A stretch of DNA of 64,000 bases from NCBI RefSeq assembly GCF_009184635.1, contig NZ_WELI01000003.1:1-64000 (forward strand), in the 5' to 3' direction. The DNA is from Rudanella paleaurantiibacter (GTDB lineage: Bacteria > Bacteroidota > Bacteroidia > Cytophagales > Spirosomataceae). Below, piece after piece: positions 34,644 through 42,632 of this stretch (positions are counted from its first letter, which is position 1; the number at the start of each line of letters is the position of its first letter). The translations under genes and the position numbers were made by a program. The notes under the pieces were generated by a model. It saw only the letters and a program-made list of their open reading frames with translations, did no database searches and was not told the origin of the DNA.

Positions 34644-35468
34644 ATGACAATTGACGCGCACCAACATTTCTGGTTTTACACGCCCGAACGCGATACCTGG
34701 ATTACCGACGATATGGCCGTGATTCGGCGGGACTTTTTACCGGCCGATCTGGAGCCGGTGCTGAAAGCCAACGGAATCGACGGCTGCGTGGCCGTGCAGG
34801 CCGACCAGTCGGACGCCGAAACAACTCTACTGGTGGGACTGGCCAATGCCTACGACTTTGTCAAAGGGGTAGTGGGCTGGGTTGATCTGCGGAGTAATGA
34901 GTTGTACGATAAACTCGAAGTGTACTCGCAGTACGAAGAACTGAAGGGATTCCGGCATGTGGCCCAGTCTGAACCCGACGATTTTCTGATGCGACCGGAG
35001 GTAATCCGGGGTATTCGGCAACTGGCAGCTTTCGACTTTACGTACGATATTCTGATCTACCCCAGTCAGCTCAAAGCAGCCCTGCATTTGGTGCGGGAGG
35101 TGCCCGAAGTAAACTTTGTGATCGACCATCTGGCCAAACCGTACATCAAGAAACAGGAGATTACGCGCTGGTCGAACTGGATGAGCGAACTAGCCAAGCA
35201 CCCAAACGTGCACTGCAAAGTGTCGGGGATGGTGACCGAGGCCGACTGGCACGGCTGGTCGAAGAAAGACTTTTTTCCGTATCTCGACGTGGTATTCGAG
35301 CAATTCGGTCCCGACCGGCTGATGTTTGGCTCCGACTGGCCGGTATGCCTCGTCGCAGCCGATTACACGCAGGTAAAAACTCTGGTCGAAGACTACGTGG
35401 CCCCCTGGGGCGCTGAAGTCCGCCAGAAGGTATTCGGAGCCAACGCCATGTCGTTTTACCGATTGTAG
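34644..35468 (+). CDS. Amidohydrolase_2 family lactonase (probable L-fuconolactonase)
   Basis: A 274-residue TIM-barrel metal hydrolase. The family opening MTIDAHQHFWFY has HxH at 6 and 8, then DDMAVIRRDFLPADLEPVLK, VKGVVGWVDL, NFVIDHLAKPYIK, VHCKVSGMVTEADW and RLMFGSDWPVCLVAADY with the conserved Asp. This is the L-fucono-/L-rhamnono-lactonase type. With the FAH hydrolase and FucP genes it fits the step L-fuconolactone to L-fuconate. The start at 34644 follows a repeat; the in-frame upstream stretch is C/T-rich low-complexity sequence. Confidence 0.88.
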   Translation: MTIDAHQHFWFYTPERDTWITDDMAVIRRDFLPADLEPVLKANGIDGCVAVQADQSDAETTLLVGLANAYDFVKGVVGWVDLRSNELYDKLEVYSQYEELKGFRHVAQSEPDDFLMRPEVIRGIRQLAAFDFTYDILIYPSQLKAALHLVREVPEVNFVIDHLAKPYIKKQEITRWSNWMSELAKHPNVHCKVSGMVTEADWHGWSKKDFFPYLDVVFEQFGPDRLMFGSDWPVCLVAADYTQVKTLVEDYVAPWGAEVRQKVFGANAMSFYRL

Positions 35469-35496
35469 TTTTGCAAGACATCAACTCTCAAACACC

Positions 35497-36282
35497 ATGA
35501 ATCTAAACCTTACCGATAAAGTAATTATTGTGACCGGCGGTGCCAAGGGTATTGGCGAAGGCATCAGCCGGGTATTGGCTGGCGAAGGGGCACACGTAGC
35601 CATTGTCGGCCGCAACGAAGCTGATAATGGAAAAACCGTCGACGCTATCCGTCAGGCCGGCGGAAAAGCCATCAGTATCGTAGCCGAACTCACCCGCCCC
35701 GAGGAGTGTCAACGCGCTGTAGAACAGGTGTTGGCACAGTTTGGGCGTATTGATGGGCTGGTAAACAATGCGGGCGTGAACGACAGCGTGGGTCTTGAAA
35801 AAGGCTCATACGAAGCCTTTATGGCTTCGTTGCACAAAAACGTGGTGCATTACTACCTCATGGCACAACACGCCCTGCCCGCGCTGAAGGCATCGAAAGG
35901 GAGTATTGTAAACATAGGGTCGAAAGTAGCCGAAACCGGACAGGGCAACACCTCGGCCTATGCTGCGGCCAATGGCGGGCGTAACGCTCTTACCCGTGAG
36001 TGGGCCGTGGAGCTGCTGCCGTACAGCATCCGGGTCAACGCCGTGATTGTAGCCGAGTCGTGGACTCCCCTGTACGAAAACTGGATCAAGACGCTGCCGA
36101 ACCCCGAGGAAACCCTCCAAAAAATTGTAAGCAAAATTCCGCTGGAGCAACGGATGACCACCCCGGAGGAGATTGCCAATATGGTAGCCTTTTTGCTATC
36201 GGATAAGTCGAGCCACACCACGGGTCAGCTTATTCACATCGACGGAGGTTACACCCACCTCGATCGGGCGATAACCGACTAA
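35497..36282 (+). CDS. SDR oxidoreductase in the fucose cluster, with N in place of the catalytic K
   Basis: 261 residues. The Rossmann loop TGGAKGIG (13-20), NNAG (90-93), S142 in NIGSKVAETG and Y155 are present. The expected YxxxK lysine is replaced: residues 155-159 read Y-A-A-A-N (codon AAT at 35971-35973). The rest of the fold is intact (GGRNALTREWAVELLPYSIR). By context it would be an L-fucose dehydrogenase or 2-keto-3-deoxy-L-fuconate dehydrogenase, but the lost lysine calls for caution: either another residue substitutes or the role is different. It starts 28 bases after the lactonase stop, so one operon is likely. Confidence 0.85.
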   Translation: MNLNLTDKVIIVTGGAKGIGEGISRVLAGEGAHVAIVGRNEADNGKTVDAIRQAGGKAISIVAELTRPEECQRAVEQVLAQFGRIDGLVNNAGVNDSVGLEKGSYEAFMASLHKNVVHYYLMAQHALPALKASKGSIVNIGSKVAETGQGNTSAYAAANGGRNALTREWAVELLPYSIRVNAVIVAESWTPLYENWIKTLPNPEETLQKIVSKIPLEQRMTTPEEIANMVAFLLSDKSSHTTGQLIHIDGGYTHLDRAITD

Positions 36283-36378
36283 TTCGTTTGTGTTATTTTG
36301 CGCTTTAAGCAGCTGGCATAAACGATAAATCGGAGCCGCCTGCACCCCATAAACACGTCCTATTTCCCTTCTGCTCTT

Positions 36379-37644
36379 ATGCCTTCTCCTACCCCTTCGG
36401 TGAGTACTGCCAACCCGACGGCTCAGGCCGGAAACCACAAAGTGGCGTTTGCGCTGGTTACCAGCCTGTTTTTTTTGTGGGCTTTTGTGCACAATCTGGA
36501 GCCTATCCTGATCCCGCACCTCAAGAAAGCCTGTCAGCTCACCGACCTCCAATCGGCCCTGATCGACTCGGCGGTGTACCTCGGCTACTTTCTGATGGCC
36601 GTACCGGCGGGGCTTATTATGAAGAAGTACGGCTACAAACAGGGCATTCTGGCCGGATTGGCCCTCTACGCGCTGGGGGCTTTGCTGTTTGTGCCGGCCG
36701 CCAATACCCGGATGTACCTGCTTTTTCTGGGGGCGCTGTTCATCATTGCCTCGGGCTGTGCCTTTCTCGAAACGGCAGCCAACCCGTACGTGACCATTCT
36801 GGGGCCCGCCAATACGGCCACTACCCGACTCAACCTGAGCCAATCGTTCAACGGACTGGGGGCATTTCTGGCTCCACTCATCGGGGGCAAATTCATCCTG
36901 AGCGGCATTGAGCACAGCGAAGCCGAACTGGCCGCCATGACGCCCGCTCAGTTGGATGGGTACCTTCAGTTTGAAGCCGATTCGGTAAAGCTACCCTATA
37001 TTATCATCGCCATTGTGGTACTGGCCGTGTTGGGCTTGTTTGTGATTACCCGAATGCCCGACGTGCAGAACCGTGAGGCTGGCAACACAGCATCGTTGCG
37101 CACGGCCTTGCGGCACAAACACCTGGTAGCGGGTATCTGGGCACAGTTTTTCTACGTGGGGGCGCAGGTCTGCGTAACGAGCTTTTTTATCCGGTTTGCC
37201 AAATACACGAGCAACGTTCCCGAAAAACAAGCCGCCGACTGGCTGGGCTACGCCATGCTTGGTTTCTTGATTGGTCGGTTTGTGGGTACGTTCCTGACCA
37301 GCTTTATCCCCGCCAACCGCTTGCTTACCCTGTATTCGCTCATCAGCATGGCCTTGCTGGGTGTGGCCATGACGGTAGAGTCGGAGTTGGCGGTATGGGC
37401 CGTTTTCGCGGTACCGTTTTTCCAGTCGATCATGTTCCCGACCATCTTTGCCCTCGGCATCGACCGGCTCGAAGAAGACCGGGAGCTGGGCTCATCGCTG
37501 TTGGTAATGGCCATTGCGGGCGGAGCCTTGTTCCCATTACTGATGGGCTGGATTTCCGACCAAAGCAACATTCAACTGGCATACATAATCCCGCTGCTCT
37601 GTTTCAGCGTTGTAGCCTGGTTCGGCTGGCGGGGATATAAATAA
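36379..37644 (+). CDS. fucP: FucP-type L-fucose:H+ symporter (MFS)
   Basis: A 421-residue inner-membrane carrier of the FHS/FucP family with 12 hydrophobic segments. Family marks include KVAFALVTSLFFLWAFVHNL, DSAVYLGYFLMAVPAGLIMK (the FucP aspartate region), CAFLETAANPYVTILGP, and NLSQSFNGLGAFLAPLIGG. In Bacteroidota this family also takes up glucose, galactose or N-acetylglucosamine, so fucose is inferred from the neighbouring lactonase, FAH hydrolase and mutarotase genes. Confidence 0.85.
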   Translation: MPSPTPSVSTANPTAQAGNHKVAFALVTSLFFLWAFVHNLEPILIPHLKKACQLTDLQSALIDSAVYLGYFLMAVPAGLIMKKYGYKQGILAGLALYALGALLFVPAANTRMYLLFLGALFIIASGCAFLETAANPYVTILGPANTATTRLNLSQSFNGLGAFLAPLIGGKFILSGIEHSEAELAAMTPAQLDGYLQFEADSVKLPYIIIAIVVLAVLGLFVITRMPDVQNREAGNTASLRTALRHKHLVAGIWAQFFYVGAQVCVTSFFIRFAKYTSNVPEKQAADWLGYAMLGFLIGRFVGTFLTSFIPANRLLTLYSLISMALLGVAMTVESELAVWAVFAVPFFQSIMFPTIFALGIDRLEEDRELGSSLLVMAIAGGALFPLLMGWISDQSNIQLAYIIPLLCFSVVAWFGWRGYK

Positions 37645-37720
37645 GGAGGCAAGGAGGAGGGGAGAAGAAAGCCCTTCCTCCTTTCCTCCCTTCTCCTTTC
37701 CTCCTTCCCCCCCCTTCTTT
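37643..37720. repeat. Polypurine/polypyrimidine snap-back repeat between fucP and the mutarotase
   Basis: The left arm AAGGAGGCAAGGAGGAGGGG and AGAAGAAAGCCC is complemented by CCTTCCTCCTTTCCTCCC and TTCTCCTTTCCTCCTTCC. It ends just before the ATG at 37722. Confidence 0.7.
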
Positions 37721-37721
37721 T

Positions 37722-38048
37722 ATGCGCTATTGTCTTGCACTCGACCTTGTTGACGACCCCGCTCTGATTGCCGAATACGAGCGATACCATCAGAAAATCT
37801 GGCCTGAAATTGAAGCCAGCATCCGCGACAGCGGCATCACCGATATGCAGATTTACCGGGTGAGCAACCGACTTTTCATGATTATGGAAACAAACGAGAC
37901 CTTTTCGTTTGCGGCCAAAGCGGAGGCCGACGCCCAAAACCCCAAGGTACAGGAGTGGGAAGGGCTCATGTGGCAGTATCAGCAAGCCCTCCCAACCGCC
38001 AAACCGGGCGAAAAATGGATGCTGATGGAGCGTATCTTTGCGCTATGA
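37722..38048 (+). CDS. L-rhamnose/L-fucose mutarotase (RhaM family)
   Basis: A 108-residue cytoplasmic sugar epimerase that interconverts anomers. RYCLALDLVDDPALIAEYER followed by YHQKIWPEIEASIRDSGIT holds the family's Tyr-His pair, with DMQIYRVSNRLFMIMETNET and WEGLMWQYQQALP next. Members accept L-rhamnose or L-fucose; here FucP and the fuconolactonase argue for fucose. The next gene overlaps its stop by four bases (ATGA), so the two are translationally coupled. Confidence 0.9.
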   Translation: MRYCLALDLVDDPALIAEYERYHQKIWPEIEASIRDSGITDMQIYRVSNRLFMIMETNETFSFAAKAEADAQNPKVQEWEGLMWQYQQALPTAKPGEKWMLMERIFAL

Positions 38049-38803
38049 CGCGATGCTCTCTGGCCTTAATTATCTGTTTGCTGGTTAACCTAACAGCTCT
38101 GTCGCAAAGTCTTACCCTGATGTCGTACAACATCCGGCATGGACTCAATACCCAAAATAAAAGTAACCTTGTCAGAGTAGGACAACTGATTCGGGAGCAA
38201 CGCGCCGACATCATTGGTATTCAGGAAATTGACAGCGTCACAGCCCGCAGTCAAGGTCGTAACCAGGTACAGGCCCTTGCCAAAGCAACGGGGCTCAACG
38301 CCGTGTTTGGCCGGGCCGTTACCGAAGCGCAGGGCGGCCACGGACTGGCAATCTTGTCGCGGCACCCCATTATTGCAAGCCAGACGTTACCCCTCCCCTC
38401 CCCCGAAACCGGAGCCAACCGGGTGCTGCTGTGTGCGTACGTAGAGCTGCCGGGTGGCAAAACCGTTCGGTTCTGCACAGCCAAACTCGACCCGCATTCT
38501 ATCCAAAACCGGCTGGCGCAGGCGGCCGCCATTACGGCTTTGCTCAAAGACAGTATTCAGCCGGTAGTTTGGGTAGGCGACCTGCACGGCCATACCGACG
38601 ACCCCGTGATTCGGCAAATGGCCCGCTACTGGCGCTACGCCGGGGTTAACAACGACGGGGTTACCTTTCCCGATCTGGTATCACGCTTCGACTACATCAT
38701 GACCCGCCCCAACGGCGAGTTTGGGCAGATAGCCTACCGCATTGTGGAAGAAAACGTTACGTCGGACCACTACCCGGTCATGGCTACGTTTCGCCTGCGT
38801 TGA
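38045..38803 (+). CDS. Exported endonuclease/exonuclease/phosphatase (EEP) family protein
   Basis: 252 residues with a signal peptide (SLALIICLLVNLTALSQ). EEP motifs: LMSYNIRHGLN, DIIGIQEID (metal-binding Glu), TAKLDPHS in place of THLxxxS, VVWVGDLHGHTDDPV (GDxN/H) and the end SDHYPVMATFRLR (catalytic SDH). Related Bacteroidota proteins act as periplasmic phosphodiesterases or phosphatases; the substrate is unknown. The start at 38045 overlaps the mutarotase stop (ATGA), which links it to the sugar operon. Confidence 0.85.
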   Translation: MTRCSLALIICLLVNLTALSQSLTLMSYNIRHGLNTQNKSNLVRVGQLIREQRADIIGIQEIDSVTARSQGRNQVQALAKATGLNAVFGRAVTEAQGGHGLAILSRHPIIASQTLPLPSPETGANRVLLCAYVELPGGKTVRFCTAKLDPHSIQNRLAQAAAITALLKDSIQPVVWVGDLHGHTDDPVIRQMARYWRYAGVNNDGVTFPDLVSRFDYIMTRPNGEFGQIAYRIVEENVTSDHYPVMATFRLR

Positions 38804-38875
38804 GTAACCGTTTGCAGAGGGCTTTTTCTCTTGGGCCTTTTCGCCTAACTTACAGCCTGGCAACCCCACTGTACG

Positions 38876-39955
38876 ATGCGATTTCTGCCGCTTTTCCTCG
38901 TGTTTTTGGCCAGTTCGGCACTGGCTCAGATTCGGCTTATTCCGCAGGCTCCTGTGGTACAGCCCGAGCGGGGCGAGTTTAGCATCCGGCCGGGCCTGCG
39001 CATCTGGAGTTCGGCGGCCTGCACCACCGAACGAGAGGTTCTGCAAGCCTACTGGCAACAGGCGGGTCTGCCCCATCTAACATCCGCTGCCAAAGCCCGG
39101 CAAGCCGATATTCTGCTCACCGTAGATACAGCGCGCCGGGAAGCCCTTGGCCCCGAAGGATACGAACTCCACATTTCGGGTCGACGCATTACGCTCACGG
39201 GTGGCAGCCCAGCGGGGGTATTTTATGGCCTGCAAACACTCCGGCAGGTGCTTCCGGCCACGGACAACCGCCAAATTCCGGCCCTACTCGTGCGCGACAA
39301 GCCCCGCTTTGGCTGGCGTTCGTTCACCCTCGATGAGCGAACGTACCGCGCAGGCACCGAGCGGATCAAAACACTACTCGATCAATTAGCCCGGCACAAA
39401 TTCAACCGGTTTCATCTGCTGCTAAACCCCGGCACGGCACCCGCCGAACCTACTGGCGGGGAGTACCCCCCGGCACAACTTGAGGAGTTAATTCGGTATG
39501 CCCAGGAACGGCATATCCTGGCTGTAGTGGAACGGACCAAACCAAAAGCAAACCTATCGGGTGAGACATCGCGCGTGTACCAACTCGCTACCGGAGGCAC
39601 GGTGCGGTTCTGGCAAGGTTCGGCAAGGGGATTGGTCGAAGCGGCCCGGGCAGGTCAACAACTAATCCACGCCAGTCGGGCCGAAACAGAGTTGAGTCAG
39701 CCCCTCACTACCCTCCCGGTCGAGCGGGTGTACCGGTTCGACCCCGTACCCGATCAGATGCCCGCAGAGCTACAGCCGCAAATTCTGGGGGTCGACTACA
39801 GCTATATTCATCCCGGCCCGGCGAGCCATCCGTTTGAGGACCTTCAACCCCGGTTGGCCGCAGCCGCTGAGGTGGCCTGGACATTTCTTCAAACCAAAGA
39901 CTGGGGAAAATTCAGGCAGGCATTGCCCCGTTTTACGGCCCCCAAACGCCCTTGA
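38876..39955 (+). CDS. GH20-like protein lacking the catalytic HxGGDE segment
   Basis: 359 residues with a signal peptide (MRFLPLFLVFLASSALAQ). The N-terminal GH20b domain (about 20-150) is normal: YELHISGRRITLTGGSPAGV, then FYGLQTLRQVLP. The barrel starts as in beta-hexosaminidases (RFGWRSFTLDERTYRAGTER; LLDQLARHKFNRFHLLL), but after RYAQERHILAVVE it jumps to the equivalent of the late barrel (GGTVRFWQGSARGLVEAARA; VERVYRFDPVP; RLAAAAEVAWTFLQTKDWG). The middle ~100+ residues with the catalytic Asp-Glu pair are absent with no frameshift. It is probably a non-catalytic sugar-binding relative. Usual GH20 enzymes have about 500-750 residues. Confidence 0.75.
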   Translation: MRFLPLFLVFLASSALAQIRLIPQAPVVQPERGEFSIRPGLRIWSSAACTTEREVLQAYWQQAGLPHLTSAAKARQADILLTVDTARREALGPEGYELHISGRRITLTGGSPAGVFYGLQTLRQVLPATDNRQIPALLVRDKPRFGWRSFTLDERTYRAGTERIKTLLDQLARHKFNRFHLLLNPGTAPAEPTGGEYPPAQLEELIRYAQERHILAVVERTKPKANLSGETSRVYQLATGGTVRFWQGSARGLVEAARAGQQLIHASRAETELSQPLTTLPVERVYRFDPVPDQMPAELQPQILGVDYSYIHPGPASHPFEDLQPRLAAAAEVAWTFLQTKDWGKFRQALPRFTAPKRP

Positions 39956-40002
39956 AGTCTTCTTTTTCACCGTTTATTTCCGAATACTAAGAAAGATCGT
40001 CC

Positions 40003-40062
40003 TGACAAGTACAATATTCTATTTGTCAAGTTAGTTTTACATTCAAACAACTAAACTTGTCA
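40003..40062. promoter_or_regulatory. Candidate operator of the membrane protein/XRE pair
   Basis: TGACAAGT (40003-40010) and ACTTGTCA (40055-40062) form an inverted repeat, with TTGTCAAGTT (40023-40032) between them. It lies directly before the ATG at 40069 and could bind the XRE regulator encoded in the same unit (inference). Confidence 0.35.
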
Positions 40063-40068
40063 ATACTC

Positions 40069-40548
40069 ATGCTACACTCTTTGCTTTTTCCGTATCGGGC
40101 CCGCTATGTGGGCTGGCTAATCTTTATCCCGGCAGCTTTATTAGGCATCGCGACCCTCAACTTTGATTTTACCCTCGATTTCTTGACGGTTCCGTTACCT
40201 GAATTCTTCATTACTTCCGATCCACTCGCTGGACTTACTGTAAAAAAAGAACCACCGGTAATAAACCTCACGAATGAGTTAGCTGCCATAGGTACCCTGA
40301 TAGGACTGTTTCTAATCGCGTTCTCCCGCGAGCGTATCGAAGATGAATTTATAAGCCGTATGCGGCTGGAAGCTTTGCAATGGAGTGTGGTAGTTAATTA
40401 CGCCATTTTGGCCTTGTTCATCATTCTGGCGCATGGGCTTGAATTCATTCTAGTCCTTTCGTACAACATGTTTACCCTACTAATCGTATTTGTTGCCCGG
40501 ATGCGGTGGCTCATGTACCGCCATAATCACCAACTACTCGCGCTATGA
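40069..40548 (+). CDS. Small integral membrane protein, partner of an XRE regulator
   Basis: 159 residues with about four hydrophobic segments (YVGWLIFIPAALLGIATLNF; NELAAIGTLIGLFLIAFSRE; VVNYAILALFIILAHGLEF; LVLSYNMFTLLIVFV). An ERIEDEFISRMRLEALQWS loop lies in the middle. This layout (membrane protein then a 66-residue HTH protein with overlapping ATGA) recurs in Bacteroidota, but the function is unknown. The ATG at 40069 is preferred over a TTG at 40057. AT-richer than nearby genes. Confidence 0.65.
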   Translation: MLHSLLFPYRARYVGWLIFIPAALLGIATLNFDFTLDFLTVPLPEFFITSDPLAGLTVKKEPPVINLTNELAAIGTLIGLFLIAFSRERIEDEFISRMRLEALQWSVVVNYAILALFIILAHGLEFILVLSYNMFTLLIVFVARMRWLMYRHNHQLLAL

Positions 40549-40745
40549 AGAACCGCCTGAAGGTGCAGCGCGCCGAGCATAACTTTTCCCAGGCCCACCT
40601 TGCCGAGCGCATTGGTGTGAGCCGACAAACCATCAACTCCATCGAAACGGGCCGGTACGTACCTTCCACGATTCTGGCGTTGAAACTGGCACACCTTTTC
40701 GGAGTACGGGTGGAGGAGGTGTTTCAGTTGGAGGATGGGGATTGA
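40545..40745 (+). CDS. XRE-family helix-turn-helix regulator
   Basis: A 66-residue protein that is almost entirely a lambda-repressor-like HTH: NRLKVQRAEHNFSQAHLAER, IGVSRQTINSIETGRYVPST (recognition helix) and LALKLAHLFGVRVEEVFQLE. This is the YgzD/YozG-type stand-alone HTH found with a membrane-protein partner. It overlaps that partner's stop by four bases, so expression is coupled. It likely represses its own operon. Confidence 0.88.
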   Translation: MKNRLKVQRAEHNFSQAHLAERIGVSRQTINSIETGRYVPSTILALKLAHLFGVRVEEVFQLEDGD

Positions 40746-40847
40746 TTTTGGGTCTGAAGTCTGGGATCACCATGAAAGCACTCCACTTATAGGAAACGTT
40801 CGGTGGGTTTTGGCTGTTAGCCTCCCAGAAGAACGTTACAAACCCTC

Positions 40848-42629
40848 GTGAGCGAACCACAAAAAAGTACCGCCGAAGGCTCTCCGGCTGGCCGGATTTT
40901 CGATTTGGCTACCCTCCGCCGACTCTATGCATTCATCCGACCATATCAGGGCCGGTTTTATCTGCTGGTGCTGATTATCATGCTGGCAGCCGCTCTGGCA
41001 CCCGTCACGCCCCTCCTGATTCGGTACACAATTGACAATGAAATTGCGGCCGGTGATTACAAGGGGCTATCGCTCATGCTGGCTTCTATGGTTGGGGTAC
41101 TGGTGGTGCAGGCTGTCATGCAATTTTCGAATACCTACCTCTCGGGCTGGCTGGGGCAACATGTAATCCGGGATATTCGGGTACAGCTTTACCACAAAAT
41201 TCTGCACCTCCGGCTCAAGTTTTTCGACAATACCCCCATTGGCCGACTGGTTACACGCACCATCTCCGACGTTGAAACGCTGGCCGATGTGTTCAGCGAG
41301 GGTATGGCCGCCATTGCGGGCGATATCCTCCAGCTGGTTCTAATCATTGGCGTGATGTTTTACACCGACTGGCGGCTCGCGGCCATTAGCCTGTCGATGG
41401 TGCCGCTCATGCTGATAAGTACCTACATTTTTAAGGAAAAGATCAAAGCTTCGTTCAACGAGGTTCGGACGGCTGTGGCTAACCTCAACGCCTTTGTGCA
41501 GGAGCACATTACAGGCATGAACATTGTCCAGATATTCGGTAGTGAAAAAATCGAAGCCGAGAAGTTCCGCGCCATCAACGATGAGCACCGCAAAGCCAAT
41601 ATCCGCTCTATCTGGTACTACTCTATTTATTTTCCGGTGGCCGATATTCTGTCGGCGGCTGGTACGGGGCTGGTGGTTTGGTACGGAGCCCGCGAGATTC
41701 TGAACAGCGAGGTTACCTTCGGGACGGTTACGGCCTTCGTGATGTTTATCAACCTGTTTTTCCGGCCTATCCGAATGCTGGCCGACCGGTTCAACACCCT
41801 ACAAATGGGTATTGTGAGTACCGATCGTATCCTGAAACTCCTCGACAGCGACGATTACACCCAGAACAACGGTTCGTACGTACCCGAAAAGCTTCGGGGT
41901 CAGGTGGAGTTTGAAAACGTCTGGTTTGCTTACAACGACGAAAACTGGGTACTCCGCGACATATCGTTCCGGGTTAATGAAGGGGAAACCGTAGCGTTTG
42001 TGGGGGCCACCGGCGCGGGCAAATCGTCGATTATCAACCTCCTGAGCCGGTTTTACGACATCAATCGGGGACACATCCGAATCGATGGCCGCGACCTGCA
42101 CGACTACGAGCTGGGAGCCCTGCGCCGAAACATCGGGGTGGTATTACAGGACGTTTTCCTGTTTTCCGACACGATTGAGAACAATATCACCCTCGGTGAC
42201 CCTACCATCAGCCGCGAAAGTATGATCGAAGCGGCCAAACTGGTAGGGGTACACGAATTCATCGAGCGGCTTCCGGGCGGGTATCAATATAACGTGATGG
42301 AGCGTGGGGCCACGCTCTCGGTCGGGCAGCGTCAGTTGATCTCGTTTGTGCGGGCCATGGTTCAAAACCCGCGCATCATTGTTCTGGACGAAGCCACATC
42401 GTCGGTCGATACCGAAACGGAAGAACTCATTCAGCGGGCCATTGAAAAGCTCATGAAAGGCCGCACGGCTATTGTGATTGCCCACCGACTATCGACTATT
42501 CAGAAAGCCGACAACATCATTGTGGTGGACAAGGGGCATCTGGTGGAGCAGGGCACACACGAGGAGCTTCTGCAACGGGAAGGTGCCTATGCTAACCTGT
42601 ACCGAATGCAGTACAAGGAAATGGCCTGA
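40848..42629 (+). CDS. ABC exporter, fused permease and ATPase (MsbA/MdlB-like)
   Basis: 593 residues starting with GTG at 40848. The N-terminal membrane domain (about 35-325) has six hydrophobic segments; the C-terminal ATPase has Walker A VGATGAGKSSIINLL, Q-loop VVLQDVFLFSDTIENN, the signature LSVGQRQLISFVRAM (SVGQ rather than SGGQ) and Walker B IIVLDEATSSVDTETE, with the switch His in IVIAHRLSTIQKADN. It exports lipid or drug-like substrates as a dimer. No partner half-transporter is nearby, so a homodimer is likely. Confidence 0.92.
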   Translation: MSEPQKSTAEGSPAGRIFDLATLRRLYAFIRPYQGRFYLLVLIIMLAAALAPVTPLLIRYTIDNEIAAGDYKGLSLMLASMVGVLVVQAVMQFSNTYLSGWLGQHVIRDIRVQLYHKILHLRLKFFDNTPIGRLVTRTISDVETLADVFSEGMAAIAGDILQLVLIIGVMFYTDWRLAAISLSMVPLMLISTYIFKEKIKASFNEVRTAVANLNAFVQEHITGMNIVQIFGSEKIEAEKFRAINDEHRKANIRSIWYYSIYFPVADILSAAGTGLVVWYGAREILNSEVTFGTVTAFVMFINLFFRPIRMLADRFNTLQMGIVSTDRILKLLDSDDYTQNNGSYVPEKLRGQVEFENVWFAYNDENWVLRDISFRVNEGETVAFVGATGAGKSSIINLLSRFYDINRGHIRIDGRDLHDYELGALRRNIGVVLQDVFLFSDTIENNITLGDPTISRESMIEAAKLVGVHEFIERLPGGYQYNVMERGATLSVGQRQLISFVRAMVQNPRIIVLDEATSSVDTETEELIQRAIEKLMKGRTAIVIAHRLSTIQKADNIIVVDKGHLVEQGTHEELLQREGAYANLYRMQYKEMA

Positions 42630-42632
42630 TTT

